This document shows positions 1 through 7,615 of a DNA stretch of 64,000 bases, in pieces. Source of the DNA: Tepiditoga spiralis. GTDB taxonomy: Bacteria > Thermotogota > Thermotogae > Petrotogales > Petrotogaceae. The notes beneath the pieces are model-generated. The model searched no databases and was not told the origin of the DNA. It worked only from the letters and a program-made list of their open reading frames with translations. The DNA lies in contig NZ_AP018712.1 of NCBI RefSeq assembly GCF_014701195.1, positions 124,001 through 188,000 of the forward strand, read 5' to 3'. A program made the position numbers and the translations under genes. Position 1 is the stretch's first letter; every line of letters starts with the position of its first letter.

Positions 1-1
1 T

Positions 2-211
2 AAAATATGTAAAAAATATTTAAATCATGTACAAAAATCTGTTTTTGAAGGAGAAATAGACAAAGCTCAACTTGAAAAGCTTCATGCTGAATTAAATAGA
101 TATATAAGAAAAGATTTAGACTCAGTAATAATATTTAAAAGTAATAATCCTAGATGGCTAATGAAAGATTTTTGGGGAATTAAAGAAGATAAGACATCTA
201 ATTTCTTTTAA
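2..211 (+). CDS. cas2: CRISPR-associated endoribonuclease Cas2, C-terminal part
   Basis: The frame is open from the window edge and ends at TAA 209-211, giving about 69 residues of a protein that is normally near 87-95. The visible part has the Cas2 C-terminal pattern: VQKSVFEGEI (beta strand after the first helix), a helix with LEKLHAELN, then DSVIIFKSNN and a short charged tail. Cas2 is the ferredoxin-fold dimer that joins Cas1 in the spacer integration complex. In most type I systems cas2 is the last gene of the operon, and the gene after it here is a tRNA on the other strand, which fits. The N-terminus with the catalytic Asp lies outside the window, so activity cannot be judged. No repeat array follows within the window. 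The subtype is not determined; similarity to I-B type Cas2 is an impression only. Confidence 0.85.
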   Translation, partial: KICKKYLNHVQKSVFEGEIDKAQLEKLHAELNRYIRKDLDSVIIFKSNNPRWLMKDFWGIKEDKTSNFF

Positions 212-252
212 TCTTTTAACTTTTGTTTATATATAAACTACATAAATATATC

Positions 253-282
253 AAAAAACTGCTCTCAATTATGAGAGCAGTT
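253..282 (-). terminator. Intrinsic terminator of tRNA-Glu
   Basis: An 11-bp perfect inverted repeat (257-267 with 272-282, loop ATTA) is followed on the minus strand by a run of six T (253-258). It lies 27 bases downstream of the tRNA 3' end. Read on the plus strand it has no T run, so it serves the tRNA rather than cas2. Confidence 0.85.
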
Positions 283-308
283 CGTTATATGAATACATGT
301 ATGCTGAC

Positions 309-383
309 TGGTAGCCCCACGGGGAATCGAACCCCGATTCTCGGACTGAGAATCCGATGGATTAACCGTTATCCTATGGGGCC
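309..383 (-). tRNA. tRNA-Glu (anticodon CTC)
   Basis: The minus strand folds as a full cloverleaf of 75 nt including an encoded CCA end. The 7-bp acceptor stem has a G1-U72 wobble, the D stem is GGAT/ATCC, and the anticodon stem TCGGA/TCCGA encloses the loop TTCTCAG. The T stem CGGGG/CCCCG carries the loop TTCGATT. Anticodon CTC reads GAG. It is flanked by its own promoter and terminator, so it is a single-gene unit. Confidence 0.95.
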
Positions 384-398
384 ATATTTACAACTATT

Positions 399-427
399 AT
401 TATAACATATAAAATATTCTTTGTAAA
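399..427 (-). promoter_or_regulatory. Sigma-A type promoter of tRNA-Glu
   Basis: On the minus strand TTTACA (422-427) and TATAAT (399-404) are separated by 17 bp, and the -10 lies 15 bases upstream of the mature tRNA 5' end. Confidence 0.75.
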
Positions 428-457
428 GATATTTTTTTACTACTAAAAAAATATTAC

Positions 458-486
458 TTGACAAAATATTTTTTTTATGCTAAAAT
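458..486 (+). promoter_or_regulatory. Promoter of the asparagine synthetase leader
   Basis: TTGACA (458-463) and TAAAAT (481-486) are spaced by 17 bp. Transcription would start near 493, about 30 bases before the leader peptide ATG and about 257 bases before the synthetase ATG. The structural gene therefore has a long 5' leader. Confidence 0.8.
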
Positions 487-522
487 TTAGAAAATTAATT
501 AACGATAACAAGGGTGGTTAAT

Positions 523-603
523 ATGAAATATTTTTCATTAATTGCAAAAATTAAATCAAATGTACAATTTAATAATAATAATAATTTACAGCGTCGGCAA
601 TGA
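523..603 (+). CDS. Asparagine-rich leader peptide (26 residues) of the attenuator
   Basis: ATG 523-525 is preceded by the ribosome-binding site GGGTGG (512-517) and reads to TGA 601-603. The peptide has 26 residues. Residues 17-21 are five consecutive Asn codons (AAT, 571-585), with another Asn at residue 13. It sits directly before a set of mutually exclusive RNA hairpins and an intrinsic terminator, upstream of a gene for asparagine synthesis. Its last four sense codons and stop lie inside RNA segment 2 of the attenuator (591-601). This matches ribosome-mediated attenuation: stalling at Asn codons when Asn-tRNA is scarce would leave segment 2 free. I see this arrangement directly; the regulatory outcome is inferred from the trp/his/leu-type paradigm. 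A chance AT-rich ORF is possible but unlikely given the RBS, codon run and placement. Confidence 0.82.
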   Translation: MKYFSLIAKIKSNVQFNNNNNLQRRQ

Positions 604-657
604 CACGCTGTCTGTTTTGACATATAATTGCCGATGCTTAATAAGCATCGGTTTTTT
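588..657 (+). promoter_or_regulatory. Transcription attenuator (segments 1-4) controlled by asparagine codons
   Basis: Three competing helices are visible. Pause hairpin 1:2 pairs 588-594 with 605-611 (7 bp). Antiterminator 2:3 pairs 591-601 with 627-637 (11 bp with one G-U). Terminator 3:4 pairs 631-639 with 643-651 (9 bp, loop AAT) and is followed by six T (652-657). Segment 2 overlaps the end of the leader ORF. A ribosome that reaches the stop codon would cover segment 2 and let 3:4 terminate. One stalled at the Asn run would leave 2:3 free and allow read-through into the synthetase. With no translation, 1:2 would favour termination. Confidence 0.82.
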
Positions 658-670
658 ATTTATACCCGGG

Positions 671-728
671 TATTTGAAGTAATCCCCAAAATTACTTCAA
701 ATAAATATCAAAGTTGGGGCTTTGATAT
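671..728 (+). promoter_or_regulatory. Tandem hairpins with complementary loops before the asnA ribosome-binding site
   Basis: Hairpin A is a 13-bp perfect stem (671-683 with 691-703) with loop CCCCAAA. Hairpin B is a 9-bp perfect stem (705-728) with loop TTGGGG. Loop bases 684-689 are the exact reverse complement of loop bases 714-719, so a 6-bp loop-loop (kissing) contact is possible. The stems are one base apart, and hairpin B ends 7 bases before the Shine-Dalgarno AGGGAGG (736-742). The role is not known to me; mRNA stabilisation or control of ribosome access are both possible. Confidence 0.65.
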
Positions 729-749
729 AAAATTAAGGGAGGAATCAAT

Positions 750-1688
750 ATGAAAAAAGTAGATAGTTTAGAATTAGTAAAAAAATATACTGATGGAAAT
801 TTTTTTAAAGATGTAACTTTTATACAAAGTCAAATTTTGAAAAGTGTAAGGCATGTTTTAGATGAAAAAGGTTTTATTGAAATTTTACCTGTAATTATTT
901 CACCAATGACTGATCCACTAAACCATCCAGTTTTTAATGCTGATATTAATTATTATGGAAAAACATATTCTATAACTAAATCTATGATTCTTCATAAGCA
1001 AATAAGTACACTTGTTCATGAAAAAATTTATTCTGTTTCTCCAAATTTAAGACTCGAAACTGAAGAAAATTATGACAGTGGAAGACATCTTGTTGAATTT
1101 GTTCAAATCGATATGGAAAAACTTGGAGCAACTCGTGATGAAATAATGGATATTATGGAAGAAGCTATAAAGTATACTGTTAATACATTAAAAGATAGTT
1201 ACCCAGAAATAATTGAAAAATATCATCCATCACTTGATTTTTTGAATAAACCTTTTAAGAAAATAACTGTAAAAGAAGCTAAAAGTACTTATGGAGAAGA
1301 TTATGAAAAAATACTTTCAAAAAAATCAAAAGAACCATTTTGGCTCATTGACATGCCTTTACTTGAAAGAGAATTTTATGATAAACAAGATATGAAAAAT
1401 CCAGATGTTCTTCTTGATTTTGATTTAATCTTTCCTGAAGGTTTTGGAGAAGGTATTTCCGGTGGTGAAAGAGAACATGAATATGATCAAATAATAAAAA
1501 GAATGGATTTAAAGAGAACTTCATCAAAAATGTTTGAAGAATATTTAAGTTTAGCAAAAGAAGGTATATTAAAACCAACCGCTGGTTGTGGTATAGGTGT
1601 TGAAAGATTTACAAGATATATACTTGGTTTAGATCATGTTGAAAACGCAAGACTTTTTGCAAAAGCTCCAGGAAGATATTCTATTTAA
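750..1688 (+). CDS. Asparagine synthetase A-like enzyme, AspRS-paralogue type
   Basis: The 312-residue protein is a class II aminoacyl-tRNA synthetase catalytic core without the N-terminal anticodon-binding domain of AspRS/AsnRS. Motif 2 is visible around residues 101-123 (RLETEE, then RHLVEF and IDME), and motif 3 at 279-312 (GCGIGVERF, ILGLDHVENARLF). This architecture matches the archaeal AspRS-derived asparagine synthetase (AS-AR type), which makes Asn from Asp with ATP and ammonia via aspartyl-AMP. It is distinct from E. coli AsnA and from glutamine-dependent AsnB. The start is fixed by AGGGAGG seven bases upstream of ATG. The Asn-codon attenuator upstream and glnA downstream both support a role in asparagine and nitrogen metabolism. 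A tRNA-independent AsnRS-like paralogue of unknown function is the alternative. Confidence 0.82.
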   Translation: MKKVDSLELVKKYTDGNFFKDVTFIQSQILKSVRHVLDEKGFIEILPVIISPMTDPLNHPVFNADINYYGKTYSITKSMILHKQISTLVHEKIYSVSPNLRLETEENYDSGRHLVEFVQIDMEKLGATRDEIMDIMEEAIKYTVNTLKDSYPEIIEKYHPSLDFLNKPFKKITVKEAKSTYGEDYEKILSKKSKEPFWLIDMPLLEREFYDKQDMKNPDVLLDFDLIFPEGFGEGISGGEREHEYDQIIKRMDLKRTSSKMFEEYLSLAKEGILKPTAGCGIGVERFTRYILGLDHVENARLFAKAPGRYSI

Positions 1689-1775
1689 TTTAAAAAAACA
1701 GAAACTTCATTTTAACTTATGATACCCAATAATAGATTATAGTTTATTTATTACGGGGAATAAGGAGGGTGTTTT

Positions 1776-3098
1776 ATGACCAGAGAGGAAATTTTAAAAA
1801 AAATAGTCGAAGAAAAAATAAAATTTATAAGGCTTCAAATTACCGATATAAACGGTATGTTAAAAAATGTGGAGATTCCAGCAGATGAAATAGAAAGAGC
1901 CTTAGATGGGAAGGTTATGTTTGATGGTTCTTCCATTGAGGGAATGGCAAGAATAGATGAATCAGATATGTATCTCATTCCTGACCTTTCTACATTCACA
2001 ATTCTTCCATGGACATTGGAAAATGGAAAGGTTGGAAGATTTGTTTGTGATGTTTATAAACCAGATGGCAAACCTTATGAAGGTGATCCTAGGTCTGTTT
2101 TAAAAAGAATAGTAAAAAAATTAAGAGATGAAGAGTATATTGGATATGCTGGACCAGAACCAGAATTTTTTATTCTTCCAAGAGATGAAAAAGGAAATCC
2201 AAAACTCGAGTTGATGGATAAAGGTGGTTACTTTGATTTACTTCCAATAGGTCATGGAGAAGAAACTAGAAAAATGATTGTTGAAGCACTTGAAGAAATG
2301 GGATTAAATGTTGAAGCATCTCATCATGAAGTAGCTCCATCACAACATGAAATTGATTTTACATATGATAAAATTTTGGAAACAGCAGACAATATACAAA
2401 CATTTAAACTTGTTGTTAAAACAATTTCTTTACTTAGAGGTATGCATGCAACTTTTATGCCTAAACCTTTTTTTGGAATAAATGGTTCTGGAATGCATTG
2501 TAACATGAGTTTATTTAAAAATGACGAAAATATTTTTTATGATAAAAACAAGAAATACGAATTGAGTCAAGAGTTGCAGTACTTTATTGGAGGTATATTT
2601 GAACATATAAACTCTATAACCGCAATAGCAAATCCTACTATAAATTCTTATAAAAGATTAGTTCCAGGATATGAAGCTCCAATTAATGTTGCATGGGCTG
2701 CTTCTAACAGAACAGCTTTGATTAGAGTTCCTGCTTCACGAGGAAAGGGTACAAGGATTGAATTAAGGAGTCCTGATCCAACAGCCAATCCTTATCTTCT
2801 TTTTTCTGTTATTTTTGCTTCTGGTTTAAAAGGAGTTAAAGAAAAAATTCTTCCACCAGAACCTGTTGTTGAAAATATATATAAAATGAAAGAAGATAAA
2901 AAGATGGAACTTGGCATAAAAAAACTTCCAAGTTCATTAAAAGAATCTCTTGAATGCTTAAAAAATGATGAATTTATAAAAGATGTTTTAGGAGAACATA
3001 TTTTTAAAAAATTTATTGAAATAAAAGAAAAAGAATGTAGACTTTTTGATGCAGCAGTTACTGATTGGGAAACAAATAAATATCTTGGAATATTATAA
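1776..3098 (+). CDS. glnA: Glutamine synthetase type I
   Basis: This 440-residue enzyme makes glutamine from glutamate, ammonia and ATP in the cytoplasm. Visible family signatures are DGSSIEG near residue 50, GPEPEFF near 127, NGSGMHCN near 236, RVPASRG near 314 and [15 protein letters not shown] after it. The C-terminus [10 protein letters not shown]...YLGIL is of the GSI-alpha type. The length is shorter than adenylylated GSI-beta (about 469), and I see no adenylylation-site Tyr motif, so feedback control is more likely than covalent control. The RBS AAGGAGGG precedes ATG 1776. It follows the asparagine synthetase by 87 bp and may be read from the same transcript or from its own promoter in that gap. 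A strong hairpin terminator closes the unit. Confidence 0.95.
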   Translation: MTREEILKKIVEEKIKFIRLQITDINGMLKNVEIPADEIERALDGKVMFDGSSIEGMARIDESDMYLIPDLSTFTILPWTLENGKVGRFVCDVYKPDGKPYEGDPRSVLKRIVKKLRDEEYIGYAGPEPEFFILPRDEKGNPKLELMDKGGYFDLLPIGHGEETRKMIVEALEEMGLNVEASHHEVAPSQHEIDFTYDKILETADNIQTFKLVVKTISLLRGMHATFMPKPFFGINGSGMHCNMSLFKNDENIFYDKNKKYELSQELQYFIGGIFEHINSITAIANPTINSYKRLVPGYEAPINVAWAASNRTALIRVPASRGKGTRIELRSPDPTANPYLLFSVIFASGLKGVKEKILPPEPVVENIYKMKEDKKMELGIKKLPSSLKESLECLKNDEFIKDVLGEHIFKKFIEIKEKECRLFDAAVTDWETNKYLGIL

Positions 3099-3129
3099 AT
3101 AGAAATAGCTTAGCTATTTCTATTTTTTA
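3098..3129 (+). terminator. Intrinsic terminator after glnA
   Basis: A 12-bp stem (3098-3109 with 3113-3124, loop TTA) begins at the last base of the glnA stop codon and runs into a T-rich tail. Confidence 0.85.
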
Positions 3130-3209
3130 TTTATTAATTAAAAATATGTTGAAAACAAAAATTAAAATAAAAATGGTATAATAAAATAAAAAAATTAGGA
3201 GGTTTTTAT

Positions 3210-4676
3210 ATGAATATAAAAAGAGCAATAATTTCTGTTTATAACAAAAACGGCTTAGAAAAATTTGCAAGATTTTTATATGAAAATAATGTTGAAATAA
3301 TAAGTACAGGTGGAACAGCAAATTATTTAGAAGAAAAAGGTATAAAAGTTACTAAAATGTCTGATTATACAAAATTTCCAGAAATTTTAAATGGAAGAGT
3401 TAAATCTTTGCATCCAAAATTATTTGGTGGTGTTCTTGCTGTTGATGGTAATAAAAATCAAGAAAAAGAAATCATCGAATATGATATACCAAAAGTTGAT
3501 ATGGTTGTTGTTAATTTTTATCCTTTTGATGAAGTAGCAAGAAATACAACAAATGAAAAAGAACTTTTAGAAAATATAGATATTGGCGGATTTGCACTTT
3601 TAAGAGCTGCTGCAAAAAATTATAGAGATGTAATTCCAGTTGTTGATCCTGAAGATTACAACACTATAATAGACAGCATTGAAGAATGTGGAGATTTTCC
3701 ACTTCATAATAGAAGAAAGTTATCTCTTAAAGCTTTTTATTCTTGTTCAAAATATGATTCTAATATACACAAAGTTTTTTCAGAATTATTTGCCTCAGAA
3801 AAGTATGAACATGAATTTTTTGAAATTTTAGGAATGCTTAGATATGGTTCTAATCCATTGCAAGAAGGTACTTTATTAAAATTTGTTAATGGCGAAAGCT
3901 TGTTTGATAATGTTATTAATTTAACCACACATAAATCTCCAACCTTAAGAATTTTAAAAGATGTAAAATTATTATATAGTGTTGCTGTAAAGACTAAAGG
4001 TAATTTATTGGCTTTTTCTAAAAAAGGAGTTTTTGTTTTTGCTTATTTAAATCCATCAAATGAGGATATTAAAAAGTTTTATGGTATGTTAGATCAATTA
4101 AGAGGTGGAATTGTTTATACAGAAGATGTTGAAATGGTTAAAAAATTAAAAAATAGTAAATTAGATGGTATAATCACTTCTTCTGAACCAAATATTGATC
4201 ATTTTCTTGGTTATAAACCAATGATTTTTAAAATAAATAAAAAAGAAATAAATATGAATTATGAATACTTTGTAGATGGAGATTTAGTTGTAAAACAAGA
4301 GTATAAAAAAATTGAAGCTGATTTACCTGATGTTGAAACTATTGGATTTGAAGTGGCAAAGTTACACCGTTCTGATACAATAGTATATGTAAAAAATAAT
4401 AAAATTTATTCAGGAGTACAAAATGCTTTAAACAGGAAAGTAGCCTTAAAAGTTCTTGAAGAAATAGTTGAAGAAGCTGGCGATACTTTTGAAAAAGGAA
4501 CTTTGATATTTGACTCTCCAGTTAACAGTGATTTTGTAATAAAAAAAATTATTGAATGGAAGATAGAAAAAATTGTTGTTCCTCCAGCACTACCAAAGGA
4601 TGAAAAATATATTGAAACAATAAATAATCATGAAGTTAATGTAGTTGTAACTAGCAGAAGATACCATAGGTATTGA
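3210..4676 (+). CDS. purH: PurH homologue: intact IMP cyclohydrolase domain, degenerate AICAR transformylase domain
   Basis: PurH normally makes the last two steps of IMP synthesis. Residues 1-190 keep the MGS-like IMP cyclohydrolase signatures: STGGTA (32-37), LNGRVKSLHPK (60-70), VVVNFYPF (99-106) and ENIDIGG with LLRAAAKNYRDV (121-141). The C-terminal part (about 200-488) is recognisable from LRYGSNPLQ (210-218) and the final RRYHRY, but the hallmarks of transformylase are gone. The catalytic Lys-His of the KHxxPCG motif reads FSKKGVFVFA near 269-278. The KSNA segment reads HRSDT, and SDAFFPF reads FDSPVNS. I infer that the cyclohydrolase works and that formyl transfer may be lost or altered. 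Total length 488 is near the family norm, so this is divergence rather than truncation. Extended -10 TGGTATAAT lies at 3174-3182. The gene stands alone, not in a pur operon. Confidence 0.8.
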   Translation: MNIKRAIISVYNKNGLEKFARFLYENNVEIISTGGTANYLEEKGIKVTKMSDYTKFPEILNGRVKSLHPKLFGGVLAVDGNKNQEKEIIEYDIPKVDMVVVNFYPFDEVARNTTNEKELLENIDIGGFALLRAAAKNYRDVIPVVDPEDYNTIIDSIEECGDFPLHNRRKLSLKAFYSCSKYDSNIHKVFSELFASEKYEHEFFEILGMLRYGSNPLQEGTLLKFVNGESLFDNVINLTTHKSPTLRILKDVKLLYSVAVKTKGNLLAFSKKGVFVFAYLNPSNEDIKKFYGMLDQLRGGIVYTEDVEMVKKLKNSKLDGIITSSEPNIDHFLGYKPMIFKINKKEINMNYEYFVDGDLVVKQEYKKIEADLPDVETIGFEVAKLHRSDTIVYVKNNKIYSGVQNALNRKVALKVLEEIVEEAGDTFEKGTLIFDSPVNSDFVIKKIIEWKIEKIVVPPALPKDEKYIETINNHEVNVVVTSRRYHRY

Positions 4677-4700
4677 TTTTTTTGATAAATGTGATATAAT
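4673..4700 (+). promoter_or_regulatory. Promoter of the SRP RNA gene
   Basis: TTGATT (4673-4678) and TATAAT (4695-4700) with 16-bp spacing and a TGn extension of the -10. The -35 overlaps the stop codon of the purH homologue. The predicted start near 4707 is about 10 bases before the conserved stem. Confidence 0.75.
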
Positions 4701-4716
4701 GTTTTAGGATCAATTA

Positions 4717-4823
4717 CAAGTGGTTGGGTCCCGCGCAACGAATACCTACGAACCTGGTCAGGACCGGAAGGTAGCAGCCATAAGTGGTGTTTTTCGTGTG
4801 CCGCGGGTAGCTCAGCCACCTTG
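4717..4823 (+). ncRNA. ffs: Signal recognition particle RNA, bacterial small (4.5S) type
   Basis: The sequence contains the conserved SRP domain IV: ACCTGGTCAGGACCGGAAGG followed by TAGCAGCC, including the symmetric and asymmetric internal loops and the GGAA tetraloop region. The 5' end (CAAGTGGTTGGGTCCCGCGCA) and 3' end (TGTGCCGCGGGTAGC...CCACCTTG) pair as the long closing helix. It is about 107 nt, the usual bacterial small SRP RNA size. It binds Ffh and directs nascent membrane proteins to FtsY. Ends are approximate. Confidence 0.93.
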
Positions 4824-4838
4824 TTTATTTTAAAGACA

Positions 4839-6473
4839 CTATATAAATTTATTTTGTGATGCTAAAAAATACTTTAATCCTTTCTTTTTAGCATTATACA
4901 TTGCTATATCTCCTTCTAAAATCAAACTATCTACCGTGTTTGCATCTTTTGGAAAAATAGCAATACCAAAGTTTCCTGAAACATTTATTTTATTATCTTC
5001 AAAAAATATATCTTTTTCTACTTCTTTTATAGCCCTTTCAACAAAATCTATATAATTCTTACAATTATACAAAGAAATAATAAATTCATCCCCACCAATT
5101 CTTGAAATTAAATCACTTTTTCTAAGTATTTTTTTTAATCTTTTACTTACAGTTTTTAAAACCAAATCTCCTGCTTTATGTCCATACTTGTCATTTGCAT
5201 TTTTAAACTTTTTTAAATCCATATAAAGTAAACAAATTTTCTTTTGTTCTCTTTTAGCTAATGAAATCATTTTTTCAAATTCTAATTCAAACATTCTCCT
5301 GTTTGGAAGCTTGGTAAGAGTATCATGATTTGCTGCATATTTTAAGTATTCTTCGATTTTCTTTCTTCTAAGCAAAGCAGATAATTGATTAGAAAAAATT
5401 TTAGCAATTTCTATTGAATTTTGATTAAAAGCATCTTCAGATTCAAAATTATCTAAGTTTATAAAAATTAATATTTCATTTTCAATAATTATTGGTATAA
5501 AAAGTGTAGATTTTATTTTTTTTGTTTTTCCATTTTTATCTAAAATATCAAAATTTTTTTTATTAAGAGTTTGTTTATTGGCTGAATGAATTTTTTTTAT
5601 TATTTTTATTTTTATATCTTCTCCTTGTATTAATTCATTTGCTTTAAAAGTTATCTTAGAAAGTTCCTTAAAATTATATCCAAAACATGAAACATACTTA
5701 TATTCTTCACCTGCTTTCATTAAAATACTTCCAGCTTGAGCACCAGGTATTATCTCTACTCCTTTTTTTATTAAATAATCATATGATGGTTCATTTTCTA
5801 TTTTTAAAAGATAATTTGTCAAATCACTTATTTCTTTTAAAGATCTCTTTTGCAAATTAATAGATTCCATTATCTTTTTTTGATTATTTCCTTGAAAAAT
5901 CAAAATAATAATAATAGTAAAAATAACAGCCATAACATAAATTATTATATCAAAAGATGAAAAAACTCTCTTATATTTTAGATTATAAACAAAATTTTTA
6001 TTAGAAAAAGCTATTCTTATTCTCTTTAAATCAATTTTATTGAGTATATATTCAGAATTTACTTTTATTAAAACTACTCTATTTTTTATAAATTTATCCT
6101 TAAAATCATCTGATATCTTAAAAATAAAAATTAAGTCTTTATTATCACTTGTAATTTCATAATTTTTTTTAGGTGGAATTTTATCAATTATTTTAAAAAA
6201 TAAAACACTTTTATATGTTTTTTTTAAATCCTTTATAATTTTATTTATATCTTCAACATCATTATTTAATACTGCATTATACATTTCATCCCATTGAAAA
6301 TATCCTGAAACTAATGATTCCGCAAAAAAATTCGCTTGACTAATATAGGATTTTTTTATTTCATTTAATTCATTTTCAAAGTAAATATTGTCAATAACAT
6401 AACTAAAAAAAATCAAAATTATTACAGTCAATATATATGGTTTAGCCTTTTTTAAATAGTTTGTTTTTTTCAT
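4839..6473 (-). CDS. Membrane-anchored diguanylate cyclase (GAF-GGDEF)
   Basis: The 544-residue protein has a transmembrane helix near residues 12-28, an extracytoplasmic sensing segment to about 170, a second helix near 174-194, a GAF-like domain (about 220-365) and a C-terminal GGDEF domain (about 380-544). The active-site motif GGDEF is intact at 460-464, and an inhibitory I-site RxxD (RKSD, 451-454) sits exactly five residues before it. I infer an active, product-inhibited cyclase making c-di-GMP from two GTP in response to an external signal. There is no EAL domain. The gene is 21 bp downstream of the dipeptidase gene and is probably co-transcribed with it. The signal sensed is not known. 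Confidence 0.88.
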   Translation of the reverse strand: MKKTNYLKKAKPYILTVIILIFFSYVIDNIYFENELNEIKKSYISQANFFAESLVSGYFQWDEMYNAVLNNDVEDINKIIKDLKKTYKSVLFFKIIDKIPPKKNYEITSDNKDLIFIFKISDDFKDKFIKNRVVLIKVNSEYILNKIDLKRIRIAFSNKNFVYNLKYKRVFSSFDIIIYVMAVIFTIIIILIFQGNNQKKIMESINLQKRSLKEISDLTNYLLKIENEPSYDYLIKKGVEIIPGAQAGSILMKAGEEYKYVSCFGYNFKELSKITFKANELIQGEDIKIKIIKKIHSANKQTLNKKNFDILDKNGKTKKIKSTLFIPIIIENEILIFINLDNFESEDAFNQNSIEIAKIFSNQLSALLRRKKIEEYLKYAANHDTLTKLPNRRMFELEFEKMISLAKREQKKICLLYMDLKKFKNANDKYGHKAGDLVLKTVSKRLKKILRKSDLISRIGGDEFIISLYNCKNYIDFVERAIKEVEKDIFFEDNKINVSGNFGIAIFPKDANTVDSLILEGDIAMYNAKKKGLKYFLASQNKFI

Positions 6474-6494
6474 ACTATCAACTCCAATATTATT

Positions 6495-7499
6495 TTAATT
6501 TAAAATATTTTTATATACTCTCAAAAAATTATTTCCAAGTATTAATTTTATTTCTTTATCATTATATCCGTGTTCTAATAGTTTTTCTATAAACTTTCCT
6601 ATATCTTCATGACCTTTTATAACATCAAAAGTTTTTGAATTTTCATTTCTAAACATATCACAAAAATCAAAACCAATTCCAACATGTTCAATACCAACCA
6701 AATTAACAATATAATCAACATGATCTATAAAAGTATCAATAGACGGATTTGAATTTGATATAAAAATACTGTTTCCATTCATTCCTATTACACCATCTCT
6801 TTCTGCAATAGCCTTTATTTGTTCATCTGTTAAATTTCTCATAGAAGAAGATAAAGTCCTAACATTTGAATGTGATGCAATTATGGGAGTTTTTGAAAAA
6901 TTTATAATATCCCAAAACCCTTGATCATTTATATGACTAACATCAATAATCATATTCATTTTTTCCATTTTTTTTATTAATTCAACTCCAAAATCTGTTA
7001 ATCCACCTTTTTTACCTTCTACTTTTTTATCAAAATGACATCCATCTGCAGCATAATTTCTTCTACTCCAAGTAATTCCTGCCATTCTCACACCAAGTTC
7101 ATAAAAAATATCTAATAAATTCAAATCATTTCCTATTGGTTCTACACCTTCAAAAGAAAGTAGTATTCCTATTTTATCTTTTTTTATTGTATTCATTATA
7201 TCATCATAATTTTTACACAATATAACCTTATTATTTGATTCTTTTATTTCTTGATAAAGAGCGCTTATTTGTAATAAAGCTCTCTTTAATCCCTGTTCTG
7301 GTAAGAATTTATTATCTATAAATATTGAAGATACAATTATATTTATTCCACCTTTTTTAAACTTTTTCAAATAATCGCTTTCTATTATATTTATTCTTCC
7401 ATTTTCTCTTTTTCTAAGAACATCCATTAATAAATCAAAATGCGCATCTATTATTATGGAATTTTTTTGAATCTCTTTTACTTTATTTTTTATATTCAT
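6495..7499 (-). CDS. Membrane-dipeptidase-like hydrolase, peptidase family M19
   Basis: The 334-residue protein has the renal dipeptidase metal-ligand order: HFD (His20 and Asp22), the bridging Glu in LLSFEGVEPIG, His in IDVSHINDQGF and in ASHSNVR, and the late Asp in GIGFDFCD. Family members use two zinc ions to cut dipeptides with little specificity, including D-residue-containing ones. No signal peptide is present, so it should be cytoplasmic. Ribosome-binding site GGAGGTG precedes the ATG. An extended -10 (TGTTATAAT on the minus strand, around 7520-7528) gives a start just upstream, divergent from the tetR-type gene. It is the first gene of a two-gene unit with the diguanylate cyclase. 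Confidence 0.88.
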   Translation of the reverse strand: MNIKNKVKEIQKNSIIIDAHFDLLMDVLRKRENGRINIIESDYLKKFKKGGINIIVSSIFIDNKFLPEQGLKRALLQISALYQEIKESNNKVILCKNYDDIMNTIKKDKIGILLSFEGVEPIGNDLNLLDIFYELGVRMAGITWSRRNYAADGCHFDKKVEGKKGGLTDFGVELIKKMEKMNMIIDVSHINDQGFWDIINFSKTPIIASHSNVRTLSSSMRNLTDEQIKAIAERDGVIGMNGNSIFISNSNPSIDTFIDHVDYIVNLVGIEHVGIGFDFCDMFRNENSKTFDVIKGHEDIGKFIEKLLEHGYNDKEIKLILGNNFLRVYKNILN

Positions 7500-7572
7500 A
7501 AAAATACACCTCCATATAAATTATAACATTTTTATCAAATAGAAACTTATTTTTAACAAAATAATGTTATTC

Positions 7573-7597
7573 TTTTTTTGAACGTTGTTCAAAAAAA
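7573..7597. promoter_or_regulatory. Operator-like inverted repeat in the tetR/dipeptidase divergent region
   Basis: An 11-bp perfect inverted repeat (7573-7583 and 7587-7597) with the core TTGAAC-GTT-GTTCAA lies 19 bases before the TetR start codon. Its symmetry and place are typical of an autoregulatory TetR operator. It could also affect the divergent dipeptidase gene, whose -10 is about 50 bases away. Confidence 0.65.
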
Positions 7598-7615
7598 TAT
7601 CCATGGAGGAATTTT

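Noticed and set aside
223-405. A 60-codon open frame on the plus strand
   Set aside because: It lies across the tRNA-Glu gene, its promoter and its terminator and has no RBS.
571-585. AAT microsatellite
   Set aside because: It is five in-frame Asn codons in a leader peptide placed before an attenuator, not a neutral repeat.
505-603. A T-box riboswitch before the asparagine synthetase (AGGGTGG resembles the T-box word)
   Set aside because: The match lacks the ACCGCG part and lies at the 5' end as the leader RBS, not next to the terminator. No specifier-loop stem is seen, and the Asn-codon ORF explains the leader better.
4628-4819. A 63-codon open frame on the minus strand
   Set aside because: It runs through the SRP RNA and the end of the purH homologue; the RNA explains its sequence.
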